Shown here piece after piece: positions 51,457-59,988 of a stretch of DNA of 64,000 nucleotides (position 1 is the first letter of the stretch; each line of letters begins with the position of its first letter). The stretch is from assembly GCF_009389585.1 (NCBI RefSeq), contig NZ_VIYG01000001.1, positions 383,759 to 447,758 on the forward strand, given 5' to 3'. The notes below the pieces were generated by a model. That model did no database searches. It had not been told where the DNA came from and saw only the letters and a program-made list of their open reading frames with translations. This DNA comes from Oceanobacillus sp. CFH 90083. Lineage in GTDB: Bacteria > Bacillota > Bacilli > Bacillales > Amphibacillaceae. A program made the translations under genes and the position numbers.

Positions 51457-54399
51457 TCAATCAAGAATAATTACTTCTCCATTGACCGCCTGAGCCAGCT
51501 CCCTGTGACATGTAAATAATAAGACCTGCTGATTCTCAGACAACCGTTTTAATACCTGTTGCATGCTCTCTGTACGTTCCCTGTCAAAATGCACAAAAGC
51601 ATCATCCATAAGAAATGGCAAGCCGGATGTTTTGGCCATCACTTCATTAATCGCAAGTTTCAAGGATATATATAGCTGATCTCTTGTACCCTGGGAAAGC
51701 TCCTCGATACGAAACCGCTGTTTCGTCTTACTGTTTTCTACCTGAAAAGGCTGTTCCGCTGCTGGTGAGTATATTGTATCATATTGATTTCTAGTAATCT
51801 CTTTAAAATATATTTGTGCAGCCTCCATTACAAGAGTCAAATAGGTATCCTTGTATTGTTTTTTTGCAGCAGTGAGCATCCGTAAAGCTGTTTTTTGTAC
51901 AGCCCAATTCTTGGCTAAATCCTCTAATTCTTCCTTTCCCATTGCCAGTTGATGCATCTGTAAGGATATGTCCTCCGCTGATTCCAGCTGTTCAATGCGT
52001 AATTTCTGTTCTGCCTGCTGACTTTTTAATTGTTCTAATTCTTCTTCGTAATCTGCTAATGCCAGCTCCTGGTCTTTTATATTTTTATAATGGTTATCAA
52101 ATTCCAATGACTCCTCTGTCCATTTCTGCTGCCATTTTTCCGGAAGCATGATATCGATTCTTTCTTTCAGTTCCTCCTGGCGGGCATCCAATTTATTATA
52201 ATCTTCTTTCCTTGCTTTCTTCTCAGCATAAATCTCTACAGACGCTGCTCCTGCTGCTTTTAATTGCTTATCCAGCTCCTCTTTATAATACTGTTTCTTT
52301 TGGGTTAGCACTGACTGTTTATTTTGTACATCTTTTATCCATTGGGCAAGCTGCCCGCGCTCATACTGATACCGCTGCTCCTGTTGCTGTATCTTCTCTA
52401 ATGTAAGCATCATCTCTTCCAAACTTATCTCACTGGCCGCCCCATTTTGTTGTTCAAACCACTTCTTAACCTGAGCAGAAAATGTACTTATTCGTTCTTT
52501 GACTCTATCTAATTCCTTTTTTAATTTATTCTTTTCATTGGTCAGCTGAAGCAGTTTTTGCAGCAAGTGATAGATATCCTGCCAATAAAAAACATCGACA
52601 GCTTGTAAAAACGGAAACTGCTTTTGCTGGCTGACGATACGCTCCTCTAGTCTTTGCTTTTGCTCTGTTAAATCATATCGTACTGCTTCATTTACCTCGA
52701 TCTGACTAATTATTTGTTGTAATGCAGCTTTTAAATTATGCATCTGCCTGTGCAAGGCTTGCTGCTCTTTTAGAATTTCCTGTGCCTCTAAATATTCCGC
52801 TTCCGTTACATCGGTTTCAGGTTCTGATTGATTTGTCTGCCAGCTTTCCTGCTCCTGCTTTATATTTTTGATATCCTGCTGTTGTACACGTCGATAATAA
52901 TATACCCCAACTACACTAGCAAGGCTTAATAAATATAACCAGGGCATGTTTCCAGTGTACCCGATCAAAGCTGCTCCCAAGGCTACCATAACCCCGATAA
53001 TGACAACGAATCTTGCTTGCTTCAGCTTCTCCTGAAGCATTTGATTAAGCATCTGGTCCATATACCTTTGCTGCGTTTTATCCAGATTATTTGTCTGTTG
53101 ATAAGCATTTATTCGCTGTTGTAATTCTTCTACATGCACATCTGCAAGCAATTCTTTTTCTACAGCCTTACATTCTGTCTGGATTCTCAGCTGCTCTTGG
53201 ATAAGCTGCTCTTTTTGCCGCATATTATCAGCCAAGTTCTCGTGGATACTTTCCCGCTCTTTCCGCAGCACTGCCCATTCTTTTTCAAGATAAAACGGCA
53301 AATCCAGCTGTTCTAAATCATCCATGGTAATATGAACCTGCTTCTCCTGAATCATCTCCGCTATTTCACGGGTCTTATAGTTATAGTCCTGCTTTAAGGT
53401 TTTTTGACGTTCTATCATTAATGCTATTTCCGATTTTTGATTTAAGAATTGGTTTAATTGCTCTTTTTCCTTATCTGGGAGAGAAATTGATTCCAGATTT
53501 TTCATTTTTTCGGTATAGGTATCTATTGCAGTCTGCTGGGATCTGAGCTCTCTATCAACATGACTCATATCTGCATGTAACGTCTCGATCTGCTCCTGAT
53601 TATCCAATGAAAAATCACGAACATCTGCCAGCGCTTGCAGTTCCTTTGAAATACGCAGCATTTCTTTCCGAATGGGAAGGATTTTTTCCAGCTGTTTTTC
53701 TTTTTCCAGCTGCTCATTTGTTACTGCAATCTGCTCTTTTTTTAAGATATATTTTTTTTCCAGTGCATGCATTTTTTCTATCTGCTCTTTATAGGATTTT
53801 TCCAGCTGCTTGCTTTCTGCTGCCTGTTTATCCTTTACACGCAGCTCACGTAATTTTTCATTAATAACCGGTTTTGTCCCGGATGGTCTAAATTGCTTTT
53901 GTAACTCAGACGTAAGCTTCTTCTCCACATTATAAATCGCTGCTGAGCCTGTTAAGCCGACACTTAATAGGAGCTCACTCAGATCCGACTCTTTCATCCC
54001 CTCTAATACCGCTAAGTCCTGATCGGAAAAGGAATAAATGGATTGAAAAGTTTCTTTATTCACATTTCCCAACAGATCACTAAACCAGGATGGGCCTCTT
54101 TCCTCCCCGTCGCTGCCAAAGCACCTGATTTCCGAGGCTTCCAATCGTTCAATGATAATCATCCCTTCAGAAGAGTGTTCGATGACCATTCTTCCTCCAA
54201 GCTTGCTGCTTGTCTTTGGACGATAAAAATCACCTTTCTTCTTGGTCATTCCGAAAAGCATATATAAAATAAATTGATGCAAGGTTGTTTTTCCAGATTC
54301 ATTATTGCCAAGAAGCGTTATCAGGTGCGAATTAGAAAAGGAAAATGTCTGGTCAACCCACCTGCCAAACCCGTAAATTGTTATTTCCTTTATTTTCAC
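51457..54399 (-). CDS. yhaN: SbcC-like AAA ATPase YhaN
   Basis: 980-residue ABC-type ATPase with the Rad50/SbcC layout: Walker A GNNESGKTTLHQF near residue 34, long coiled coils, a pair of hydrophobic segments (FVVIIGVMVALGAALIGY and PWLYLLSLASVVGVYYY, about residues 470-510) in place of a zinc hook, and the C-terminal signature ELSQGTRDQLYISLKLA with Walker B GLPFLMDDAFVHFD. It probably acts with YhaO on DNA ends or stalled structures. GTG 54399 overlaps the yhaO stop (GTGA). Confidence 0.92.
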   Translation of the reverse strand: MKIKEITIYGFGRWVDQTFSFSNSHLITLLGNNESGKTTLHQFILYMLFGMTKKKGDFYRPKTSSKLGGRMVIEHSSEGMIIIERLEASEIRCFGSDGEERGPSWFSDLLGNVNKETFQSIYSFSDQDLAVLEGMKESDLSELLLSVGLTGSAAIYNVEKKLTSELQKQFRPSGTKPVINEKLRELRVKDKQAAESKQLEKSYKEQIEKMHALEKKYILKKEQIAVTNEQLEKEKQLEKILPIRKEMLRISKELQALADVRDFSLDNQEQIETLHADMSHVDRELRSQQTAIDTYTEKMKNLESISLPDKEKEQLNQFLNQKSEIALMIERQKTLKQDYNYKTREIAEMIQEKQVHITMDDLEQLDLPFYLEKEWAVLRKERESIHENLADNMRQKEQLIQEQLRIQTECKAVEKELLADVHVEELQQRINAYQQTNNLDKTQQRYMDQMLNQMLQEKLKQARFVVIIGVMVALGAALIGYTGNMPWLYLLSLASVVGVYYYRRVQQQDIKNIKQEQESWQTNQSEPETDVTEAEYLEAQEILKEQQALHRQMHNLKAALQQIISQIEVNEAVRYDLTEQKQRLEERIVSQQKQFPFLQAVDVFYWQDIYHLLQKLLQLTNEKNKLKKELDRVKERISTFSAQVKKWFEQQNGAASEISLEEMMLTLEKIQQQEQRYQYERGQLAQWIKDVQNKQSVLTQKKQYYKEELDKQLKAAGAASVEIYAEKKARKEDYNKLDARQEELKERIDIMLPEKWQQKWTEESLEFDNHYKNIKDQELALADYEEELEQLKSQQAEQKLRIEQLESAEDISLQMHQLAMGKEELEDLAKNWAVQKTALRMLTAAKKQYKDTYLTLVMEAAQIYFKEITRNQYDTIYSPAAEQPFQVENSKTKQRFRIEELSQGTRDQLYISLKLAINEVMAKTSGLPFLMDDAFVHFDRERTESMQQVLKRLSENQQVLLFTCHRELAQAVNGEVIILD

Positions 54400-55610
54400 T
54401 TTGCCCGCTCCTTCCGTAACAGTTTATTCAGCAACCTGTATGCATCTGCTTGGATAGCCTGCTCCTCTTCATCTGACAAAGAGGATAAAAACCTTCGGGC
54501 ATCCTTATGTTGATAGATTTCGTTTATCCCTTCCCGAATAAATGCCGTATCAGATTCTGCTAATATATTTTTTAAAAAAGCATCTGCCAGCTGAGATGAC
54601 TCCTCTTCCAGGATAATTTTATAATGATAAATATACTGCCATGGAAAAGCCTCAACTAATGCTTCATTTATCACTTCGATTAATTCCTGCACCATTACTT
54701 CATCCAGCGTGAGCGTTTCCTTTTCTTTAGCTGTTATTTTTAAATACAATAAGCTGGGTTCACTGTATTTCGGCAATTGTCTCATAATTTCTTTTTCGGC
54801 CTGGGACGGTGTAAGGCAGTCCTGAATATCCACCTCTGCTTCTTCATAACGGATTGCCTGGAGGGGTAAAAATGTTTGTTTGACCTGATGTTTGTCCAAA
54901 GTAATAAGATAACATCCCTTTTCTCCAGTTTCTTTCCGGTGCCTGCCTTGTATATTGCCGGGATAAATAATGGGAGGGTTTGTATGGAGCTGCTGCCGTT
55001 TATGTATATGACCCAATGCCCAGTAGTCCATCTGTTTATTTAACAGATCCTTAAGCTGAAATGGCGCATAGCTATCATGCTCTGTATTTGTTGCTACACT
55101 GCCATGCAGCATAGCAATATGAAATGGAAATTCCCCATCTGCCGGTTCATACTCTGAAGATTTATTGTCATATACTGCCCTGTTTTCATAGCTGAACCCA
55201 TATATAGCTGCAGCCGGCTCGCCCTTTTTATAAAAAGGAATGGATGTTACAGATTCGCCAGGAAAAATATGTACATTATCAGGATATTCCACATCAAAGG
55301 AATCACCTTTTATAAAATCATGGTTTCCATACGATAAGAATACAGCAATATTTTCATCTGCCAGCCGTTCAAAAGCACGTCGCAGTCTTATTTGTGCTTT
55401 TAAGCTTTGTGATTCATGATCGTATAAGTCGCCTGCTAATAAAACAAAGTCTACCCTGTGCTCAATCGCTTTATCAACTAAATGATTCAGAGCGGTAAAC
55501 GTACTCTCTTGAATTTCTTTAAATATATTTGCCGGAATATGCCTTAACCCTTTAAATAAACTGTCTAAATGCAAATCAGCTGCATGCAAAAAAGTAACCG
55601 ATGAATGCAT
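54396..55610 (-). CDS. yhaO: SbcD-like DNA exonuclease YhaO
   Basis: 404-residue calcineurin-type phosphoesterase with the metal motifs HAADLHLDS, LLAGDLYD, SYGNHDFIKG, AMLHGSV and ALGHIHKRQ, corresponding to Mre11/SbcD. The C-terminal third is helical and may dock on YhaN. ATG 55610 follows GGGGAGGGG at four bases; an ATG seven codons earlier is upstream of that site. Operon yhaO-yhaN with a 4-base overlap. Confidence 0.92.
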   Translation of the reverse strand: MHSSVTFLHAADLHLDSLFKGLRHIPANIFKEIQESTFTALNHLVDKAIEHRVDFVLLAGDLYDHESQSLKAQIRLRRAFERLADENIAVFLSYGNHDFIKGDSFDVEYPDNVHIFPGESVTSIPFYKKGEPAAAIYGFSYENRAVYDNKSSEYEPADGEFPFHIAMLHGSVATNTEHDSYAPFQLKDLLNKQMDYWALGHIHKRQQLHTNPPIIYPGNIQGRHRKETGEKGCYLITLDKHQVKQTFLPLQAIRYEEAEVDIQDCLTPSQAEKEIMRQLPKYSEPSLLYLKITAKEKETLTLDEVMVQELIEVINEALVEAFPWQYIYHYKIILEEESSQLADAFLKNILAESDTAFIREGINEIYQHKDARRFLSSLSDEEEQAIQADAYRLLNKLLRKERAK

Positions 55611-55700
55611 GGTATCCCCTCCCCGTTTCATGATATCCTTATTTTAACAGAGGACATAACAGAATGCACGTTCTATAAGCTGGTTATTGCAAGCAAATGA

Positions 55701-55730
55701 AAAAGCCTACTATGAGCGTAGACTTTTTTT
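55701..55730 (-). terminator. csoR terminator
   Basis: AAAAG-CTAC pairs with GTAG-CTTTT across single mismatches, with T runs on both outer sides. It is 11 bases past the csoR stop codon. Confidence 0.6.
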
Positions 55731-55740
55731 GATACATGTA

Positions 55741-56040
55741 TTATTTTGTAAACTGATTAAGAACATCCATCAGCTCATCAATGGCCTCATCGCCTTCTCC
55801 AGATTTCACTGCATCACTGACACAATGCTTAATATGCCGTTCAGCTACTTCAAAGCCTACACGCTTTAAAGCAGAATTGATCGCACTGATTTGGACAAGA
55901 ATATCGACACAATACCTATCTTCATCAATCATCTTTTGAATACCGCGCACCTGGCCTTCAATTCGTTTTAACCGGTTCGTAACTGCTTTTTTCTCTGCTT
56001 CTGTTCTTGGTTTCATTGTATGCTCATGTAAGGAATCCAC
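55741..56040 (-). CDS. csoR: Copper-sensing repressor CsoR
   Basis: 99-residue DUF156 four-helix repressor. The copper ligands are Cys44 in RYCVDIL, His69 and Cys73 in ERHIKHCV, in the C-x24-H-x3-C spacing of B. subtilis CsoR (C45, H70, C74). NRLKRIEGQVRGIQKM is the DNA-contact helix. GTG 56040 follows AAGGAGG. The copper-export genes copZ and copA that CsoR normally controls are not in the window. Confidence 0.9.
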   Translation of the reverse strand: MDSLHEHTMKPRTEAEKKAVTNRLKRIEGQVRGIQKMIDEDRYCVDILVQISAINSALKRVGFEVAERHIKHCVSDAVKSGEGDEAIDELMDVLNQFTK

Positions 56041-56067
56041 CGTATCCCTCCTTTTGTCTTCACTTTT

Positions 56068-56096
56068 AAAATACCACCCTACCGTATATATGTCAA
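56068..56096 (-). promoter_or_regulatory. csoR promoter with an operator in the spacer
   Basis: On the minus strand TTGACA (56091-56096) and TATTTT (56068-56073) are 17 bases apart. Within the spacer lies ATAC-GGTAGGGTG-GTAT (56071-56087), a palindrome with a GC-rich centre of the kind bound by CsoR. Binding would block polymerase, giving autoregulation that copper relieves. Confidence 0.65.
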
Positions 56097-56209
56097 CAGG
56101 AAAACTTTTCTTAAAAATTGGTATCTAATTGCTAATAGTAAATTATTAATCAACCGAACATATTTAATAATGATGCTAGCATAAGACTTTCCTCCCCCTT
56201 TAGAAGGAG

Positions 56210-56299
56210 ATGAAGCCCCTGACAGTGTTTGGAGCACTCGTACTGATGATTTCTTTCGGCTCGTTAATTGTTGCAATTCTGTCCTTTAGCCATAAAAAA
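56210..56299 (+). pseudogene. Holin-like type I toxin peptide, start codon apparently lost
   Basis: LTVFGALVLMISFGSLIVAILSFSHKK (56219-56299, reading through several short segments) matches the small holin-like toxin family, whose normal opening is MTVFEALML. The codon at the usual start position is CTG at 56219, not ATG; AGAAGGAG lies just upstream, and an ATG at 56210 is too close to it. The usual stop after the Lys-Lys end is also missing, so the frame runs into the downstream hairpin and on to 56524. It looks like a decayed toxin gene. Confidence 0.55.
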
Positions 56300-56346
56300 C
56301 TGCACCTCCAATTATTAGATTTGTGTCTAACAATCGGGGTGCAGTT
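56298..56346 (+). terminator. Hairpin behind the toxin peptide
   Basis: AACTGCACC (56298-56306) pairs with GGTGCAGTT (56338-56346) over a loop of about 30 bases. In known loci of this toxin family a similar hairpin ends the toxin transcript and overlaps the antisense antitoxin RNA. Two more hairpins (GCCC/GGGC near 56399-56413 and ACGTTCGGT/ACCGGACGT near 56424-56450) follow. Confidence 0.5.
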
Positions 56347-56564
56347 CACCAGCCTGGCAAGCGGATGGAGTGGTTATTTTCAACCAATTCGTGTAGCTGC
56401 CCCCTTGAAGGGCTGTTGCGCTAACGTTCGGTGTTACCGCTACCGGACGTTTATTGTATGCTGCTTCTGCTTCACTTATACGATATCTTATTTTTCATTA
56501 AGGAAACAACTATTTTTTATCTGAAGCCTGCAGCCCCCAGCTTCAATATTGGTGTTTCCCGCAC

Positions 56565-57821
56565 CTATTCTTTTTTCGACAGGTTTATCGCACGTTTTAA
56601 GTCTTTTAATGAGCCTGACTTGCCGTACATCAACACACCGCCTTTGTAGACCCGCGCTGCCAATGCAGCAAATAAAACAATCGTTAACACAAGAATTCCG
56701 ATGGATAAGCCTATTTCCCAGATTGGAATATTCAGCATGCCGATCCTCAGGAACATAATCATCGGCGCAAAGAATGGTATATAGGATGTTACGGTAATCA
56801 TTGTCGATTCAGGCATGCTTAAACCTGTTACCGCAAGTATAAATGCAATCACAATTAACATGACCATTGGCATAACTAATTGATTAACATCCTCAATCCG
56901 GCTGACTAATGATCCCAGCATCGCAGCTAAGGTTGCATAAAGGAAATATCCTAATAAGAAAAAGACAACTGCATAAATATAAATAACCGGATCATTATTC
57001 GTAAGTCCCATCACTTCAAAAAATTCTCCTGCCATCGTACCTTGATTTGCTTGAATCGCAAAATAACCTCCGCCAAGCAGAACGATGACTTGTGTCAATC
57101 CTAAGAAGGCAATTCCAACGATTTTTGCAAACATATGCGTAATCGGCGGAGCACTGGAGATAAGCAGCTCCATTACTCGTGAAGATTTTTCCGTTGCAAC
57201 GTCTGTGGCAATCATTTGTCCATAGACTAAAACAGTCATATACAGTACAAATAGCATCACATACACTAATCCTCTTGACTGATTCATCTCTTCAGCTGTT
57301 CTGGCACTGTCATCCAGCTGTTCTGTCTGCAAAGTCACTGGAGCGTAAATCGTATCTAAAGTTTGCTGATCAATTCCTGCCTCCTGTGTTCCCACAATAA
57401 CCTTTAGCTGCTGCAGTGTTTGTTCAATCTGTATCTGCTCTCCCGATTCAGTAATACGATTTGCATAGTATTCCCCCTCAGGCAGATTATTTTCGTCGGT
57501 TGTAATGACGAGTAAGCCATCATACTCTTCATTCACTACTGCATCCTTTGCTTCCTCTTCCGTTCCTTCAAAAAATTCATAGGCAACTCCTGTACCTTGA
57601 CTAAGCCCGTCTTCTGCTAAATAAGCGCTATATCTTTCTGAATCATCTATAACAAGTACCTGCTCAGATGAGTCCTCATCACCAGAAAACATATCAATAA
57701 TCGAAGGTAAGTTTGCCAATCCGATGATGATCGCTAACGTAATTGCCGTAGTAATAATAAATGATTTTGACTTCACCCGTGAAAAATATGTGTGGCTGAC
57801 TATTGTCCAGAACTTACTCAT
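56565..57821 (-). CDS. yhaP: ABC transporter permease YhaP
   Basis: 418-residue membrane subunit of the ABC-2/NatB type. One N-terminal helix is followed by an external domain (about residues 45-175), then five to six helices including YVMLFVLYMTVLVYGQMIATDVATE. Ending KGGVLMYGKSGSLKDLKRAI is cytosolic. ATG 57821 overlaps the yhaQ stop by eight bases and is preferred over an upstream in-frame codon. Together with YhaQ it probably exports a small ion or peptide; the substrate is unknown. Confidence 0.85.
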   Translation of the reverse strand: MSKFWTIVSHTYFSRVKSKSFIITTAITLAIIIGLANLPSIIDMFSGDEDSSEQVLVIDDSERYSAYLAEDGLSQGTGVAYEFFEGTEEEAKDAVVNEEYDGLLVITTDENNLPEGEYYANRITESGEQIQIEQTLQQLKVIVGTQEAGIDQQTLDTIYAPVTLQTEQLDDSARTAEEMNQSRGLVYVMLFVLYMTVLVYGQMIATDVATEKSSRVMELLISSAPPITHMFAKIVGIAFLGLTQVIVLLGGGYFAIQANQGTMAGEFFEVMGLTNNDPVIYIYAVVFFLLGYFLYATLAAMLGSLVSRIEDVNQLVMPMVMLIVIAFILAVTGLSMPESTMITVTSYIPFFAPMIMFLRIGMLNIPIWEIGLSIGILVLTIVLFAALAARVYKGGVLMYGKSGSLKDLKRAINLSKKE

Positions 57822-58710
57822 AGGAAGCACCTACCTTCGCGATAAAAATGTCATTTAAGGATGGTTCTTCAATTTCAAATTTTCGGACAAACCCCTTGCC
57901 GTGCAGCTCAGAAAAAATTTCTTGTGCAACCTGTTCATTCTCAATCTGAAGGGCACACCCATCCGGTAACTCTTTATAAGAAGCAACACCACGATGATCC
58001 TTTAAAAATTCCATGGAAAAATCACCACGGATATCAAGATTTTTCTTTCCAAAGCTTTGTTTAATTTCCCGTAATGAACCATGAACCACAGGAGTTCCTT
58101 TTTGCAAAATACAGATATGCTGACACATTTCCTCGACATGCTCCATTTGATGTGAGGAGAAAACAATTGATGTCCCTTGGTTTTTCAAGTCTTTGACTGC
58201 ATCCTTCAGCATCTCTACATTAACCGGGTCTAATCCGGAAAATGGTTCATCTAATATTAATAGCTTCGGCTCATGAATCACGGCAGAAATAAACTGTATT
58301 TTCTGCTGATTTCCTTTCGATAATTCCTGTACTTTTTTATCTAAGTACTCTGGCACTTTAAACCGGTCCAGCCATTCATCCAGTTTTTTTAGAATATCCT
58401 GCTTCTGCATTCCCCGTAGCCGTCCTAAGTAAATAATTTGTTCTTTCACAGTTAATTTCGGATACAGCCCTCTTTCTTCCGGCAGGTAACCAATTAAATG
58501 ACTTTCATTATAAGAAATGGACCCTCCCTGCCAGGTAATATCCCCTGCTGTTTTATCCAGTAAGCCGAGAATCATTCGGAAGGTCGTTGTCTTTCCCGCA
58601 CCATTTCCGCCTAAAAAGCCAAACATTTCACTTTCCGGTATCTCCAGAGATAAATTGTTTACCGCAGTATGATTTCCAAACTGCTTGGTTACATTTGTTA
58701 GTTTTAGCAC
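57814..58710 (-). CDS. yhaQ: ABC transporter ATPase YhaQ
   Basis: 298-residue ATPase with Walker A GGNGAGKTTTFR, Q-loop GYLPEERGLYPKL, signature ELSKGNQQKIQFI, Walker B LLILDEPFSGLDP and switch SSHQMEHVEEMC. The C-terminal extension after residue 215 is typical of the NatA/YhaQ group. ATG 58710. Operon yhaQ-yhaP, continuing the B. subtilis yha order (yhaM, yhaN, yhaO, yhaP, yhaQ). Confidence 0.92.
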   Translation of the reverse strand: MLKLTNVTKQFGNHTAVNNLSLEIPESEMFGFLGGNGAGKTTTFRMILGLLDKTAGDITWQGGSISYNESHLIGYLPEERGLYPKLTVKEQIIYLGRLRGMQKQDILKKLDEWLDRFKVPEYLDKKVQELSKGNQQKIQFISAVIHEPKLLILDEPFSGLDPVNVEMLKDAVKDLKNQGTSIVFSSHQMEHVEEMCQHICILQKGTPVVHGSLREIKQSFGKKNLDIRGDFSMEFLKDHRGVASYKELPDGCALQIENEQVAQEIFSELHGKGFVRKFEIEEPSLNDIFIAKVGASYE

Positions 58711-58983
58711 ATAACTCTCTCCTCTCCCTTTACTACCTTATACAATTAAACGGATGAAAAGGTTCACTGATATTTCAAATTTTTTTCAACTTGTAATACG
58801 TACAAAAAATAAAATCGTTTCATTTTTTATTCCTTTGTGCCTACTATCTCTTTTTCCCTGACATTCATATTTAAAACATTTCCCAATCTTAAAAATGAAT
58901 ACTAATTCATAATTATTGCAATAAGGACTTGTTTTGATTTACAATTTATGAATAAAGCGATTTCATTGATTGGAGGGTGCATC

Positions 58984-59169
58984 ATGGGTACGTACTATTT
59001 AACTGTATTTTCAAAAACCGGAGAAAAACTGCTTGATGAACATTTCGAAGCTTCTAATGATTCAGATGCAAAAGAAATTGGAAAAGAGAAGCTCGATAAA
59101 GAGAACTACTCTGAACATACACATCGCTGCGTCAGTCCAAGTGCTAAGCTGGTTCTCTTCCATCGTTAA
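58984..59169 (+). CDS. yhzD: Small conserved protein YhzD
   Basis: 61-residue protein GTYYLTVFSKTGEKLLDE with a C-terminal THRCVSPSAKLVLFHR, which matches the YhzD family of Bacillales. No signal or membrane segment. Function unknown. ATG 58984 follows GGAGGGTG; the frame extends 12 codons upstream without a ribosome site. Confidence 0.8.
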   Translation: MGTYYLTVFSKTGEKLLDEHFEASNDSDAKEIGKEKLDKENYSEHTHRCVSPSAKLVLFHR

Positions 59170-59211
59170 AATCCCCCGCTGCTACAGATAGTTACGTAGC
59201 AGCGGGGGATT
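59170..59211. terminator. Bidirectional terminator between yhzD and yheA
   Basis: AATCCCCCGCTGCTAC and GTAGCAGCGGGGGATT form a perfect 16-base-pair stem. The genes converge here. T tracts are short, so efficiency is uncertain. Confidence 0.75.
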
Positions 59212-59222
59212 ATCAAATTGGA

Positions 59223-59567
59223 TTACTCAGTACCATAGAGTTCTTCTAATGGCTTTGTAATAATTTGAGAGATCTCATTAATGACGTTGTTTAGTTTTTG
59301 TTCTTCTTCCATTAATTTCGAGATGGCATCATGCTGTTGAACCGTTTCAACAATTTGTCTTGCTTTTTCAATTTCTTCTTCGGAAATGTCTAAGCCCTGC
59401 ATATGTTTTTCCTGCAGGTTTAATTGTGTTTCACGGAAGTTTTCAAACATTTGCTTTGCAGAAGCATCAGACATTACTGCATCGTAGGCCTGCTTTAAAT
59501 CTTGAAATTCTTTGCTTTCACGAAGTGCTTGTTCTAAATGATTTGCTTGCTCTTGTAAATTTGCCAT
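59223..59567 (-). CDS. yheA: YlbF/YheA family protein
   Basis: 114 residues, largely helical (AKQMFENFRETQLNLQEKHM, SEEEIEKARQIVETVQQHDA), of the YheA/UPF0342 group related to the YlbF-YmcA-YaaT RNase Y specificity factors. A function for YheA itself is not established. ATG 59567 follows AGGAG; the frame continues 36 codons upstream, but this part is not conserved in kind and has no ribosome site. Confidence 0.85.
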   Translation of the reverse strand: MANLQEQANHLEQALRESKEFQDLKQAYDAVMSDASAKQMFENFRETQLNLQEKHMQGLDISEEEIEKARQIVETVQQHDAISKLMEEEQKLNNVINEISQIITKPLEELYGTE

Positions 59568-59682
59568 TAAAGTAACTCCTCCTTCATCGTCTCTTGCTAC
59601 TATAACAAAGCTGCCTGAGTATGTATAGCCATATCTATTTGATGAAGGAAAAAATAACTTCAATTGATTTTTCATAGTATAA

Positions 59683-59936
59683 GTGGGTGTTCAAAAAGGA
59701 GCTAAATTAGAAGCAAGAAGGTCAATGCGACGCAGCTTTTACGAACGGGCTTTCACAGGATGTGATGACTACTGTTTTTGTCCACAAGAACGTGACGGTC
59801 TTAACAGAAGTTCCTTTATGCTTAAATACGGTTTTGAAAGGGCGAGGAATCGCAGTTCCAGTCCCAGTACCATCGGAAAAGACATGCCAACTAAAGAATT
59901 TGCCGCTTATCATTTGGGGACTTTTTGAACATCCTC
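59683..59936. mobile_element. MITE-like element with terminal inverted repeats and TATAA duplication
   Basis: 254 bases bounded by TATAA at 59678-59682 and 59937-59941. The two 32-base ends (59683-59714 and 59905-59936) are inverted repeats with 24 matches, sharing TGTTCAAAAAG without change. The interior has no transposase; it contains a hairpin TCACA/TGTGA with a GGA loop (59753-59765), a second stem with CTGT/ACAG around GT-CAC/GTGAC and CTTA, and the GGGCGAG-AATCGCAG-CCAGTCCCAG block shared with 38801-38982. It is non-autonomous and inserted between yheA and the PucR-type regulator. Confidence 0.75.
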
Positions 59937-59988
59937 TATAATAAGATCTAATGTAATATTTATATAAGCTTCAGAAGGAGGAATCCCA

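Noticed and set aside
56079-56276. Minus-strand frame over the csoR promoter and toxin remnant
   Set aside because: It overlaps a well-formed promoter and has no ribosome site.
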